Below, piece by piece: positions 13,658 to 25,908 of a DNA stretch of 64,000 nucleotides. Each line of letters opens with the position of its first letter. The stretch's first letter is position 1. A program made the translations under genes and the position numbers. The DNA is from Gloeopeniophorella convolvens (Eukaryota; Basidiomycota; Agaricomycetes; Russulales), in NCBI GenBank assembly GCA_022496205.1, contig WTXD01000051.1:62001-126000 (forward strand), given 5' to 3'. Below the pieces are notes generated by a model. That model ran no database searches and had not been told where the DNA came from. It saw only the letters and a list, made by a program, of their open reading frames with translations.

Positions 13658-14287
13658 ATGTCACGAATGTACGTCCGCCCTTGCTATCCCAGGTATCTCG
13701 GAACTGACGCCCGCCCGGCAGAACTGACGTCTTCTCGCTCATCTTTGTGCGTTCTCTGCGCGCTTCCCTCGGCGCCTAGCTGCCCCACGCTGACCTTCCC
13801 GTCCGCCGCACAGACCGCCGCCTTCGCCCTCGGCGTCGTGCTCGGCCTTGCGCTGCTGGCGCGCAAGTGCAGCGCTGCGATTGATTCGACCCGCGCGTCG
13901 TGCGTGCCCCTATCTCCCTCCCCCGTTCCACGCAATACTGACTGGCGCAACGTGTGTATGCAGGCTCGAGGAGCGCGGGTGGAAGGTCTCGGGCTCCGGC
14001 GTGTCCGTCAAGACGACGCGTCGGCTCGACCGCGAACATTACCTCGACGCGACACAGCGGTGCGTGCCGCTTTTCCCCACCCCGAGATCTTGTGTACTGA
14101 TTGGCGATATGGTACGCACAGGGGCTTGATGAAGGTCGCCAACGCATCGTCGTTCCGCGCGCGCGGCGATAGCTCAGCTGCAAGCGACGACGGCGGTAGC
14201 TCATCCGAGAGCTCGCGCAGGCTGCGCCTCCTTTCGCGGCACCGCGAGGGCAGGAGCAGTCGTGCGTCGCTTTCGTCGGCGGAGTGA
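13658..14287 (+). CDS. Small single-pass membrane protein, unknown function
   Basis: I do not know a function. The frame has one clear transmembrane stretch (TAAFALGVVLGLALLARK). After an intron near 13905-13960 it continues with LEERGWKVSGSGVSVKT and LDREHYLDATQR, then after a second intron GLMKVANASSFRARG and a Ser/Arg-rich tail ending at 14287. Both junctions restore a single sensible frame with GT-AG ends. The 5' end is unresolved: an ATG at 13658 is in frame with the membrane segment, but an intron between them is likely. The GWKVSG...DATQRGL pattern looks like a conserved small fungal protein, from memory only. Confidence 0.6.
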   Translation: MSRMYVRPCYPRYLGTDARPAELTSSRSSLCVLCALPSAPSCPTLTFPSAAQTAAFALGVVLGLALLARKCSAAIDSTRASCVPLSPSPVPRNTDWRNVCMQARGARVEGLGLRRVRQDDASARPRTLPRRDTAVRAAFPHPEILCTDWRYGTHRGLMKVANASSFRARGDSSAASDDGGSSSESSRRLRLLSRHREGRSSRASLSSAE

Positions 14288-14618
14288 GGCGCATAAATGA
14301 AGTGAAGCGAAGGGGCTCCTGCTGTTGCGGAGGACAGTGATGCCTGCTGTTTTTTTATCCGTATATTTATTCCCCGCTCTGATTGCCGTCGTCGCCGCCA
14401 CCGCCCACGTCGCCCTGTCTTATCTCAACACCAGAACCTCAGCATCAGCATCAGCATTGATGGTTGTACAGTACACGTCGTCTGCCTGCCTACCCCTACC
14501 TACACACCTACCTAAGCCTCTAGCAGCACCATAGTGACATGGCTAGCACACATGTCCCCTAGTCGGTCGTCTACAGCCAATGTATTAAGAAGTACAATGA
14601 ACTCCTGCCTGGTGTGCT
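14288..14618. other. Intergenic between convergent genes
   Basis: Short 3'-3' spacer, T-rich in part. Nothing recognised. Confidence 0.5.
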
Positions 14619-16710
14619 TCACGCCTCGACGTCGACCTCCATGCCGCCGCCACCACCACCACCTGCACTCGCGCGCTCCCGCTTCCGCCGCGCGAGCCGC
14701 TCCGCGCGCCGGTTGCGCACCGCGAGGCCCGCCGCGGGCGCAGACGCACTGCGCACCGCGAGCTTGCGCAGGCGCTTCGGCTCGCGCACGGTGTCGGGGT
14801 CGGCCCGCTCGAACGTCAGCCGTGGCCCCGCATTCGCGTCCGCACGTTTGCGCTTGCGCGATGGGCTAATAGTCCTGTCGGTCGCCCACGCACGGGCGGG
14901 TGTCAGCCGGCCGGCGCGCGCGCGAGCGAGGAGGCGAGGGGCCGCACGCACGGCTCGTCGTCCACGATCATCCCGCCCGCCTGCGCGTCCTCGACGTCCA
15001 TCTCGGCCTCGACTTCAGCCTCCGCCTCCGGTTCTGGGTCCGCGTCCATTGCGGCCGCGTCCGCCTCGCCGAACAGCCCTGCGAGCACGAACGGCGCGCC
15101 GAGCGCGCCGAGGATCTGCGCGTTGCCGGTCGCCTCGGCGCCGGGCGCGACGGCGCCCGCGCCGCCGACGGTCGTGGGCATATGCGCGGCGTGCAGCGCG
15201 GGCGGCACGGAGGAGAATGGGATCTTCTGGTGGTTCCAGTCGGCGAGAACCTGGCGTGCGGCGGCGAGGACGTCGGGCGAGCCGCCCTGTGTGGGCGGGT
15301 CAGTGTGTGTGCCTGCGAGCATGCATTGGAGAGGGGCAGGGACGTGCCTTGAGGAGGCGCCCGGAGCTCAGCGCGAGCATGGTGAGGAACTCGATGGCGG
15401 AGGTGTACGCGGGGAGGTCGTAGATCTTCATGATCTTTTCCTGCTCTGTGCGCTGCAGGATCTGCTCGACTGCGCGGGCGTCAGGCCGGTCGCCACGCGC
15501 GCTGGGCGGGCGGGGCGGGCGTACCGACGGAGATCGGGTCGTCGATGTCCTCGGGCCGAACGACGTTGCGCAGGAGGACGGAGGACTCCATCTGGCCCTG
15601 GATCGCGTCGTCGTCGTCGAAGATGACGCCGGGCGAGTCGACGATGCGCAGGCCGCGCTCGAGCTGCACGGACTGCAGTTCTTTTGTGTGGCCTGGCTGC
15701 GACGCGACGGCGCATGCCTGGCGAGTGCGCGTTACCGTGTGCAGTGCGTGGTAAAGAGCCCGCGAGAGACGCACCTTTGCGCGCTTGAGCGTGTTGATGA
15801 GGCTGCTTTTGCCCACGTTCGGGAAGCCGACGACGCCGACGGTGAGGCTTTGCGCCGCGCTCGGCTTGTACGCCTTGAGCAGGCGCAGTAGCGCCGGTGC
15901 CGTGCTCGACGCAAGGTTCGTGCGCTGGTGGTTGCTCGCAGACCGGAAGGGCAGCGTCGGCGTCGTGTGCCGCAGATGCCGCAGCCACGCCTGCGCGTTC
16001 TCGCGCGGCACCAGATCTGGCCCACATGCTGTCGGTCAAACGGGCAAGCTGGGGGGGGGGGGGGGGGAGTGCGCACCGATCTTGTTCAGCACAAAGACGA
16101 GCCGCTTGCCCTCCGCCTCGCGCCGCCGCACCTCCTCTTCGACCAGCCGGCTCCGGCACCCGGCGGGGTCGCGCGCGTCCAGCACGAGCAGCACGACGTC
16201 CGCCTCGTCGACAACCTTGTGTAGCGTGCGGACGTAGTGCCGTCGCTGCTGCTCCTTCGTGCGCGCCGCCGCCGTGGCGCCCGACTCGGAAGACGCGCCC
16301 GCGCTCGCGGATGCGGACGCCGCGAGCTGCGCGAGTGAGGAGAGCGTCGGTTCGGCTGCCATCGTCGCGTCGCCGTCGCGCGGCGGCTCGTGCGGTGGGC
16401 TCTATGCACGGGGATGTCAGTGTCAGTGGCATCGCACGCGATGGATGGATAAGATGCCGGGCGGCGGGCGGGCGTACGTACCGCCTGTGTGCGCTGCTTC
16501 TCCGCGCTGCGCACTTTCAGATCTGGGAGGCGCGGGACTCCGGGGTCTTTTTTGAGCTCTGTGGGAGGTGTGAGTGCGCGTGTGGGTCGAAAGATGCATG
16601 TAGATTTGGTGCGCACTGGATCTTAGGTGGACTGTGGGTTTCGTCGATTCTGCGTGGAGCGTCAGAGCGTCGGCCTGCTGGAGTTGGTAGTGCTTACTGT
16701 TCCTTCCCAT
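14619..16710 (-). CDS. Nucleostemin/GNL3L-type circularly permuted GTPase (Grn1/Nug1-like)
   Basis: Nucleolar GTPase for large-subunit ribosome maturation and export. Four small 5' parts assemble in frame: MGRNKSTKPTVHLRS, KLKKDPGVPRLPDLKVRSA, then HYVRTLHKVVDEADVVLLVL. The permuted order G5-G4-G1-G3 is plain: DARDP, VLNKIDLVPRENAQ (G4, across an intron), VGVVGFPNVGKSSLIN (P-loop), RIVDSPGVIF (G3) and SVLLRNVVRPEDIDDP. The end is AARQVLADWNHQKIPF, an acidic stretch and, after a last intron, a KR-rich tail (SRKRKRADA) with stop at 14619. The intron after VLNKI contains a 17-nt C run on the coding strand. It lacks the long basic N-terminus usual in this family, so it looks short. Confidence 0.88.
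16051..16067. repeat. Homopolymer run of 17 G (+ strand)
   Basis: Seen directly. It lies within an intron of the GNL3L-type gene, where it is a C-rich tract close to the 5' splice site on the coding strand. It can form G-quadruplexes and is error-prone for sequencing. Confidence 0.95.
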
Positions 16711-17451
16711 TGTGTTTCTGCGAGTTTGCGAGTAGATGCGGTAGAGATTCGGGTTGAAGACGGGTTGCAGAGGGCTGCGGCTCCGCTCACTCGCAGATCT
16801 AGAGCAGAGCAGAGGAAGAAAGGTGCATTATTCTTACGTAATTGCCACATCTCGGTCACGGCGCGGCTCGGCGCGGCCGCGGGAGCTTCGTCTTGTCCTT
16901 TTCCTTCATTGGCGAATTCACCAAACGCCAGCGGTCAGACTGGATGCCTGACAGCGGAAGCACTGGGTGCCTTTTCGTGGCACAGTTTGCGGTTCCTATT
17001 GTATCTGCTGACATCTGCTGGCCCTGGGGCGTCCGTCTGTGCGGAATCAAGCTCTCCATAAGGGAGCTTCCCTGCAGGCTGCAGCCCATTCTCCCTGTTA
17101 GGTACACTTTGGCGCACGCATTCACCTATCTTCGGACATCGCAGTTCCAGGGTATGACGATTTCGTACAGCTACTTGGCTTGTCCTTACAGCGCACCGGA
17201 TACTTTTGTCCTGCATGCCCGCACAAGTATCCCACTTGCCTGGGTGCTCTGCAACATCCCTGCGTTCGGGTGACGGACGCTGAAGTGTTTTTCCGCAGTT
17301 CTTTCCCAAGATCAGAGGGTGGCAGAGGTTCGTGCCAGAGGGCCACGCCACGTTCGCGAACCTTATCTAGGACCAGCTCCGACTCAGGTGCGGGCTAAAT
17401 TCGTGTTCCGCCTCTTAAGTAGCGCCCCTGGTTGACAGGGCAGTCCAGACG
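16711..17451. other. Intergenic between divergent genes
   Basis: 741 bp between the GNL3L-type start and the first DUF6535 start. No coding exon recognised. Confidence 0.5.
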
Positions 17452-20400
17452 ATGGAGCAGCCAGCGAGGCCCCGGCTGGCAGTGACGGATGATAATGATC
17501 ACCCGAGCGAAGGTCGGTATTGCCATGACGGCGAGATCACGGGCGAAACCTGACTGTCACGTAGCTCCTGCCAGAGGAACAGGAAGTGTCTCAGTCCCTT
17601 GGACTACCACCGGTGCGTACTCTTCGTAGGAGAGTAACCTGCAAGCATTGACTAGATCTGTCGTGTAGATGCCGAGTACGGAGACACGTCCGCCCAAATC
17701 TGGAAGCTCTATGGGTTCGAGTCCGAAAGATACGACAAGGCACTTGTCGAAGGATGGCTGAACAACACCAGTGCTATGCTTATCTTTGTGAGTTGCATGT
17801 CACCCCCTAACAATCGCTTGGCTTACCATCTCGTCACAGACCGGCCTATTCTCTAGCATCGTCTCCTCGTTCTTGGTCGAAACGTACAAGATTCTCCAAC
17901 CTGACTCGGGATCGCAAACGGTGACCCTCCTCTCCCAGCTCGTCTCCCAGTCAAATCGTACCGGCTCCCCTGCTCTCTCAGGTCCAGCTTCTCTGTCGCC
18001 CAAGATCCCGAGTTCGGCGGTCCGCATCAACATCCTCATGTTCCTCAGCTTATTCCTGAGCGTCTCAAGCGCACTCGCATCTATCCTCATCCAGCAATGG
18101 GCCCGCGAATACTTGCAATACTCCCAACCAAGCGCCGCACCGCATAGGCGCGGAAGAGTGCGAGCGTATCTATTTTTAGGCCTACGCCAATTCCAGATGG
18201 GAAGCTTGGTCTACGGCGTCCCCGTCTTCCTCCATGTTTCCGTCTTCTTGTTTTTCTGGGCACTCAGCGACTTCCTCCATACTGTAAACTCGACAGTTGG
18301 CACTGTCGCGCGCTTTTGCGTCGTCGCGCTGGTGGCTATATACATAGCTTTGAGCGCCTGTCCACTCATTTTTACCAATTCCCCTTATCGAACCGCTTTG
18401 ACCACCCCGATCCGAGCATGTGCCGTTCTCTTCCAGTCAGCTCTTTTCTACGCGGGGCGGGTTCCGTTTCGCACGTATGGGCCATACCCAGGTTGGAGAG
18501 GCACCCGCACTCGCAGGCCCATCAACGCCGGCAGGGCAGTCGTTCTTTCGAAGAAGGCCAATTCGGACACCATTACGCCGAAGCTTGACAGTTCGGTGCT
18601 GCACTGGCTCTTACAAGAACTGGATGAGCGTGGGATGGATGCATTCCTCGAAGGCCTCCCAGGATACGTCACTTCGCCTCTTGCAGATGCGCGCAGATTG
18701 GTCAAGGGCTTGTCGGCCGACAAGATACTTTTACGCATCCGAGAACACTTCACCACCTGCGTCACTTCATCCGAGCTCTCGCCACCGGCATGCATATCTC
18801 GCACACGGGTCTGTATCAGCTCCCTGCATCTACTCTCGGGGAGCATGGACACTTCTTCCGAACAAGGAGGCTTGGACTCCGTCTACACGGAGTCAATCCT
18901 AGACCATCTACAGAGTTTATGCAACATCAAAGACCAGGAGGTTTCCCTTCGCGCGGCTTGTGTCCGCAGCCTTGTATTACAAGGATTCTGGACCCCATTC
19001 ACGCCCTCGACCTACGGCAATATACCCACGGAACCGTTCCCAGATTATCTCGTTCCGGTATACAAGTTCCTACTCCCCAGAATCGAACTACCTTCTTTTC
19101 AATGGGAAAGCCTTGGCGGCACCCGCATGGGTTCGCTGCAAGTCCCTCAACTAGACAATCAAGTCAATCAGGCCTTCTGGACCAGAGTCCTACACGACGG
19201 TCCCCTCATCAATCTGTCAATCCTCGCCAACATCGTCATCTCACAGGTCCAGGAAGGAGGCGTGGATTTTACTATGTGCTGGGACACCTTCGACGTCCTC
19301 GTGGAGTCCTGCGGCTCGTCCACAATTCGGGCGTCCGATCTGGCCGACTGCGGTTCGACGGCGTACGCACCAAGACGCGGAATCTCATCTCGAGTCGCGA
19401 GCGCGGACATGACGCCGTTCTCGTTCGGTTACTCGGGATCATGGATGCGCTGGTCAGACGGCTACGCTTCGCAGCAGTATTCCAGCACCAGCCGCAACCC
19501 CTAGTCAAACTCACGGGTGATCTCGAAAATGCCCCTCTTCGGAATCCCGATTATTGGATGTGTTCGCGAAATGCCTTCCGGCGTTCAAGCGAGCGAATCC
19601 CGCCAATAGGTTCCAGGATCAATTGGAACGTATCATCCTCGACGACGACCTCTGGGACAGCCTGCGGGCCAACCTCCGGGTCTCCATGGACTCTGATCGC
19701 CCGATCAGTCACAAGCTCGCTCCTTGGAGGCTTGCCTGGACGTGCTCGATGAAGCGTTCCCGGTCCTCGAAAATTCCCAGGACGAGGACTGGCACGTGTC
19801 GGAGTTCGGACTGATGATGGTCCAGATGGAGAAGTTCATCGAGCTCACCAGGCGGATGTACCCCGATGCCCTCAGCGGCCAGAGCGCCCTCGACTTCCGC
19901 ATAGCTGTCTACGACGCGCACTGCTGCAACGCGCTACTTTCTCGACACCTCGCAGAGTCTGCTGGTGGAGAGCGGGCGGTCCTACGTTCTTGGAGCGCAG
20001 TGGCGCTGGCCAAGGTTGCCTTCGTCTTGAACATAGGGGAGAAAAGTGACTCTATGGAACGTACGAATTCAGGACGAGGGAGCGACGGAAAGTATTGGCC
20101 ATCCTACGTCGGCGGAGAAGAGCTTCACATCCCCCCCGAAAGGTTCCATCACCTGCGCTCCGAAATTGCGGACGATGGCCACCTGCTGAACTTCTGCACG
20201 CTGGGCGGTAGGATCGTGAGCGCAATTCTCGAAGAATCATCACCTATCAACGTCCAGCGCCCCCGCGAGCTCCTCGCAAGGATCACGGAGCGCGTATGTG
20301 CCGGCCGCCAGAGTCTATCTTCCTCAGAGGCGCGAAACAAGCTGCAGAGGCTCAGGGACCAGACCCACACTGCCCTTGTTCAACCGACCCCCAGCCGCGA

Positions 20401-20841
20401 CAAGGAGAAGTCGGACTTCTTAGTGGCTCTGTCGGACATGATGCAGGAGATACGCAGAAGTGACCTACCGGATGACCGCGATGACCTGGAGCTACCAGTC
20501 CACGGCGAGCGCGCGGCGGGCGGGGGCAGCGTTCATATACCCAGGTTCTGGTCTCCGCGACCTCCACGGAGCGGCTTGACAGTCCCGAGCTAAGGTTACG
20601 ACAGGCTTATGTACCATCACGAACTTATACGCCGACACAATCGTTTTCTCCATCACGACCGCCACGGCCGTTTCCTCCGCCGCGACCGTTTTCATCACCA
20701 CAACCCTTCCCGCCGCCACGACAGCAGCCCGGACGACAACCGCCGCTACGACTCACCCCACCTCCCGCAGGCCCTAGACCGCCTAGAAGGAAGGGGCGCA
20801 ATCCCCGTGCGGAGACACCTATTCCTCGTCAGCACTACTAG
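17452..20841 (+). pseudogene. DUF6535-type membrane protein, copy 1, with four apparent 1-nt frame breaks
   Basis: DUF6535 proteins are an expanded basidiomycete family of unknown function. Exon 1 probably starts MEQPARPRLAVTDD. Later exons read IWKLYGFESERYDKALVEGW and, after a 50-60-nt intron, TGLFSSIVSSFLVETYK. Membrane segments follow: INILMFLSLFLSVSSALASI, VFLHVSVFLFFWALSDFL and VVALVAIYIALSACPLIF. A long soluble C-terminal region then aligns with copy 2 (28.5-31.4 kb) only if the frame moves by one base at about 19344 (CC), 19554 (TT), 19722 (CC) and 20584 (CCC). Each is explained by loss of one base from a short homopolymer. The last frame ends in a Pro/Arg-rich tail at 20839-20841. 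It may be a pseudogene or carry sequence errors. Confidence 0.8.
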
Positions 20842-21364
20842 GAGTGCCCTGCAGACTCACCTGGCCTGTTCCTTACTTCTCCAGTGTACATATTACGTAC
20901 TACTACGACGAGGCAATATCAGAGGCGATTCTCGTCCGGTCCAAATTTTGTGCCCCGTTGAATATGCACATGCATCACGTCTGGACGCTGGTCTGTATAG
21001 TCTCCGAGGTTTTGGGCACCTCCGGCCAGGTACGGCCACACTCACTTACCGCCGCACCTGACGCGGACGGCGCAGACTTCGGACCGTTCCGGGTTGTCCC
21101 CACACCAACTTGCCAGCTCGAGCTCAAGCCTGAGGATGGCGGATGGCGGTCCATAAAGACTGCCTCCAGATCACCCAACTTGATCACGGCTCGAGCGATG
21201 GCTGAGTGCTGAGTTGACACAAGCACCATGGGGACCCCGGCTCTTGGGCCGGGTCGCTCAAGGGTCGCTGGTTCGCAACAATCCGATAATTTGTCGCCGC
21301 ATCACTCGACCCGAAAGTTGTTCAATACCACAGCTACGACATACTGAATCGATGAATACGCTGC
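20842..21364. other. Intergenic between convergent genes
   Basis: Nothing recognised. Confidence 0.5.
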
Positions 21365-23346
21365 TCAAAGCTTCCAACCCCCAGCGAGACCCATCACGTT
21401 CTCCGGGTCGATCGCATTCTTGATCGTACGCAACCTGGGCAGATTTTGGCCGTACACGATTTCGATTGGTGTATCGAAAAGGGCATAATTCACGTAAGGC
21501 GCCGCTTGCGAGACGTTTTGACCTTCTGCAACTGCGACGGCTTGCACGGCGTCCGTGAACTCGCGTAGTCCTTGAGCCATGACTGCATCGAGGCTGGCGT
21601 TGCTGTACGCCATCGTGATGCATGTAGGAAGGATTGCTTGGGAGCGGTCTGGAGGGTACGCGGAGTCGGACCCGTAGGAGAAGACGCCGCTGTCGAACGG
21701 TTCGATTGCAGTATTGAAAATTAGGGTGTTATCAAGAGCCCCGAGCTTCGCTGACCAAAACTGCAAGCACATGGAGTTGACCTTCCTCCCCGTCTACAGT
21801 CACAGAGAGACGCCTACCGTTGTTTGATTGTCAATTGCATCAAGGACAGCCTTCGAGTAGTTGGTAACTGGAATGCCACTGTAGTATCCGCTGGATGATC
21901 TGAGTCAGCCCTATTACCATGTAGATTCTAAACGAGACCAGTACGCACCGGAAGCCCTGTGGGGCATTCCCGTTAGCCAAGAGACTGAACATATCGACGA
22001 ACGACCTCGTCGACACGTCAGACTGATTAGTAGGTATTGCCAAAAATTCGTCGAACAGTCCGTCAGGCGGCGTGGGCGCGTCGTAGTACATGATAATCCC
22101 GGTTGCCGTCTATCCGGTAGCAATCAGACTGGAGTTCAAAGCCGACATTGTGGACGTACTCCTTCTGGGGTGTTAACAACAGAACCTGCCAATGCCGCTT
22201 TGAGGTCTATCTTTTGTTGATACTTGACGAGGGCATCGTTGACTACATCTATCTGGTTCGGTGCGAAGCCGATGACGCCACCCTGCAGCCAGTTGTATCG
22301 TTGAGATACAGCATTTCTCAGCATGATCGTAATGACTAACCCATATTTGGCCCAGAGGATGGAGCTTGACCGTGAATTTGGTGACGATGCCCTATCGCGT
22401 CGTCAGCCTTTTCTGAATCGAGCGTGAGGGAATGCGTTCATACAAAATTATTCAGACCTCCCTATAAGTAGAGGAACATGAGCTATGAGTTTTTGCTCGA
22501 AAAGTTGAATCACCTACTCGTAATCCAAACCACAGGTCCTCGTCTTGGGAGGTCACGGTTGTAGCCGTCCCATTTGGTAGCACAAGGTCGAACGCCACGA
22601 CGTTGTCAACGCCGAGTCCATATTGATTACTCAAAAACGAGAAACCTACGCATTCCGTCATACAGTAATTAGTGGTCCGCCAGCTCAGCAGAGATACCAA
22701 TACTGACCACCGCCGAGGGTCAAGCCTGCAACACCAACGGTTGGTATGCGCCCTCCGACGACGTTGAACCCAGCAGGGCCGAGAGTTTCGTAAACCTCGT
22801 CCCAGATGAGACCGGGTCCAAGGTCGACGGTCCCAGCAGTAGAGTTGATCGAGATCGCCTTGAAACGCGACATGGCGATCTCGACCCCGGTGGTCGAAGA
22901 AAACCCGGGGTTCGTCGCGTGACCTCCACCCTTGACGGCGAAGGGCGTGCGCGTAGACCCCAAAATACGAAGCTGAGACGCAGTGATTCAATCAGTGAGT
23001 GACTACGCAACAGCACCGGGCCTCTCACAATCGCGGTGACATCCTCCGCGGAACTAGGCTCGACGGAGCATGCAGACGCCGCAGAACTAGATGCATACAT
23101 GTGGGCGATATCAGCAGTATACTGAGACGACCCTACAGTGGAAGAATAAGTTCAAGTCAAACAGCACCCGAAAGATAGCGCATAAGTACCTGGGAAGGAC
23201 ACCTGAGATGGATCAGGCATCGCCGCCGAGATGCTGTTACAGGTCGATGTGATATCAGAAGCTACTCGTTCAGACAGCACTCTAGCATGTCCGCGACCTG
23301 CGGAGGTAAGGAAGACAGCACAGAGCAAGAACTTTGCTAAGGGCAT
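21365..23346 (-). CDS. Secreted FAD-linked oxidase (PCMH-type FAD domain, BBE-like)
   Basis: Extracellular flavin oxidase of the berberine-bridge/6-hydroxynicotine oxidase superfamily; substrates are usually sugars or alkaloid-like compounds and cannot be told here. The start at 23346 gives a signal peptide (MPLAKFLLCAVFLTSAGRG). The FAD domain shows ACSVEPSSAEDVTAIV, FAVKGGGHATNPGF (His expected to bind FAD covalently), DLGPGLIWDEVYETLG, GLTLGGG joined to FSFLSNQYGLG across a GTCAGT intron, and VVAFDLVLPNG. Later exons include MYYDAPTPPDGLFDEFL and the terminal BBE-like PRLRTIKNAIDPENVMG. The gene has about eight or more exons. It sits between two DUF6535 copies with no obvious functional link. 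No frame break was seen. Confidence 0.88.
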
Positions 23347-24679
23347 GATTGAGTCGGAGGGAGGGGTGGTGATGAGGTTAGTTGCTCTCATATTTATGCG
23401 TGGATGAGCGTTTATGAAGGTGACGTGCCGACGTGCTTAGCCAGCTTCACCCACGCGAACACCTACGGCAGTAACCTCGTTGATCACCCTCCAGTGTGGT
23501 GGTGGCGATACAGAGCCGCCCGTCCCCTATTCCGTCGGACGCATACGTACACAGACCACCTGGCGCTCGAAGAAGCATGCGAAGCTATCAACTTTCCGGG
23601 GTAAGTGGGAGTCTGAACTTGGTGATACCGACTGACCCTCTTACTAGAGCCCGATGGCATTTCAGTCCAGCGGCGCGCAGAGGGCCCGATGCTTCGTTCA
23701 TTTTAGGACGGTGACCAAACCTACTCCATACCTTCCATTCAACGGTGGGGCATCGGCCTCGCCGAGATTGGCAAAGTTGAGTGAGGGTCACCTGAACCGT
23801 TGGTGGCTGCCCTTAACTTGAGAATGAACGGGAGTGGTCAAATACCTTGAATTTCCGGAATAGGAGATCATTTCGACCTATTTTGACTGCAAAACAAAGA
23901 TATGTAAGTATCAAACGAGCGTCCGCCTCATGGGATAAGAAGCCATGCTTATTCATGAAACACAAAGAATCTGTGCCTAGGGTAATTGACGCCCTTGGCG
24001 ACAATACCGGCCCTTAAGTTGTCGGCTGGCACTGGGGTCTAGATGATAATGTTGAGCTTTGGGAACGCACATTCAGATGAGGCGGGTTTTAGGGTTATGG
24101 ACTACAAATCGTAGAAGAGTATGAGTTGAACGTTCCAGACGAAGGGGTACTATGGGCTAAAGCACCGGTAGTCACGGTGAGATAACCGGCGGTATACAGG
24201 TTGGCGTAGAGGGTGCAGTCATACTACGTATCGGCCTTGACCGGGGCTTTCCGGTGAAGTAAGCTGTACTTTGATGTGAACGGTCACCGGTCATGCATCA
24301 TGCCTCGGCGACGTCGTCTCGGCCGTGTATCGTGATGCTACTTATGTACTTGGAATAGCTGACTGGCGCGCCAGGTCGGCACAACGTTGAACAGGATGAT
24401 GATCCTAGGCTTGGGTGGGAATTCGGGACACCCGAGACTTATAAATCTGACCTCTTGGGGGTCAGCCTCACGGGCCAAGCGTTTCCTGTCAACCATGCGA
24501 GGACGCTCAGTCGGTCGAAGAGTGCCACGGGAGCTGTCAGTGAAAATGATTAGTGCTATAGATGCACCTTCAGGGACATAAGTGCACTCACCGTTAGAGA
24601 TTCTGCATGACGCCGCAGTTAACAGAGCACAAAACAGCTTGCTCCCCGGGATGCGTAACTTTGGATGGTGGATGATGGT

Positions 24680-24985
24680 TCATAGTCCGATCAAGCGGCC
24701 TAATAGAAATCCTATGTAACGATAAGTCCCGAGCGGATTTGAAAAGCGCTCTCCAGGCTGGCTGGAGACGGGGCACGCCTTGTCTTCTATCTCAGCGATC
24801 GCCACATATATACTTGTGAAAAGCCCTGTCGAGCGCAGCGTTGAGCAGTTCCAGTGAGCGAGCCTCCAGTGACATTCCGAAGGCCCAAGAAAGGTCTCAA
24901 GCATATTTAAAGCACCAGAGCGCGCATGTGTGGGCCGACAAATGAAGTCGGCGTCCAAGGATAGACCAGCGCTGACCGCCTCCAA
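24680..24985 (-). CDS. Possible exon of an unknown protein
   Basis: An open frame of 101 codons with varied, protein-like composition, for example MLETFLGPSECHWRL and STGLFTSIYVAIAEIEDKA. No family is recognised and no joined model was found. It may be chance. Confidence 0.15.
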   Translation of the reverse strand: MEAVSAGLSLDADFICRPTHARSGALNMLETFLGPSECHWRLAHWNCSTLRSTGLFTSIYVAIAEIEDKACPVSSQPGERFSNPLGTYRYIGFLLGRLIGL

Positions 24986-25389
24986 CTCGTTCCATAGAAG
25001 TTCCTCGAATACTACATCAGACTGCCATTGCCGATCGCCGAGAGAACCAATAAGTGGCGTCGAAATGACTCAGCTCGGCGCCACCGCTGGCATCACGGTG
25101 GCCTCTGCCAGTGGCGCCGTCGTCGAAGTCGGTACAAGCGCCTGGCACGTCGAGAGTGTGCACTGGAGAACAAACCCCGGCTGCGCGAGTCACCGTGACG
25201 CCGCAAGGCAGACTCGGCGCATGATCAACGCACCAACGCATGATCACAAGTTGAAGCGCGCTCGGGAAATGCCGGTGGCTCGACCGGGCGGTGCCGGCGA
25301 GCCAAAGCGGTGCACATTTGCATGCATGGAAGACCCAGTATTACCTAATGACTCAAAAAGCATAGACGCCTGGAACGACGATCGTGCCT

Positions 25390-25908
25390 TCAACTGAACC
25401 TTCCAGCTTCCACCCCTGGCAATTGAGCGATAATCTGTCCGACCACATCACCGTCATTTATCGACAAATGTGGCTCAATAGCAGGGTGCTTGGGTAATCT
25501 CAGCTCGGAAAGCAAGACCTCGTCACATACAAAAGTAGCTTCTCGCACTGCTTGATCACCAGTCTTGTCAAGACCACGAATCTCAACATCTGTGGGCATG
25601 GGCAGCCACAAATGTCCCAGGCATCTCTATGACTAGAAGATGGATTCGTATAACAGATGGCTGTCTTTCGGCGGCCTCGCAATATGGGAAGTTGCGCAGG
25701 CGCTCGTCAGGGACCTGTAGGTCCGCTCGCGCCCAGTACCTTCGAAGGTATCTGTATCATCCAATGAATGCGAGGCCATCGGAATGTTACTCCCTTGTCT
25801 TGCTGCTTTTGCATCGCCGGAGAATTGGGGGCACGGTATGGGTGTCCACCTTGGGCTGACCTGCTCAGCTGATTGCTCGGACATCAATATGCTGTGCTTC
25901 CCTACCAC
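25390..25908 (-). CDS. Possible two-exon hypothetical protein
   Basis: Two minus-strand frames lie end to end: 25633-25908 (starting MVGKHSILMSEQSAEQV) and 25390-25611 (TDVEIRGLDKTGDQAVREA ... DGDVVGQIIAQLPGVEAG). The second has good protein-like composition. They may be joined by a short intron near 25615, but no junction was proven and no domain is recognised. Confidence 0.22.

Noticed and set aside
15428..16432. 334-codon minus-strand ORF rich in Arg/Ala
   Set aside because: Shadow of the GNL3L-type gene on the same strand, crossing its introns in the wrong frame.
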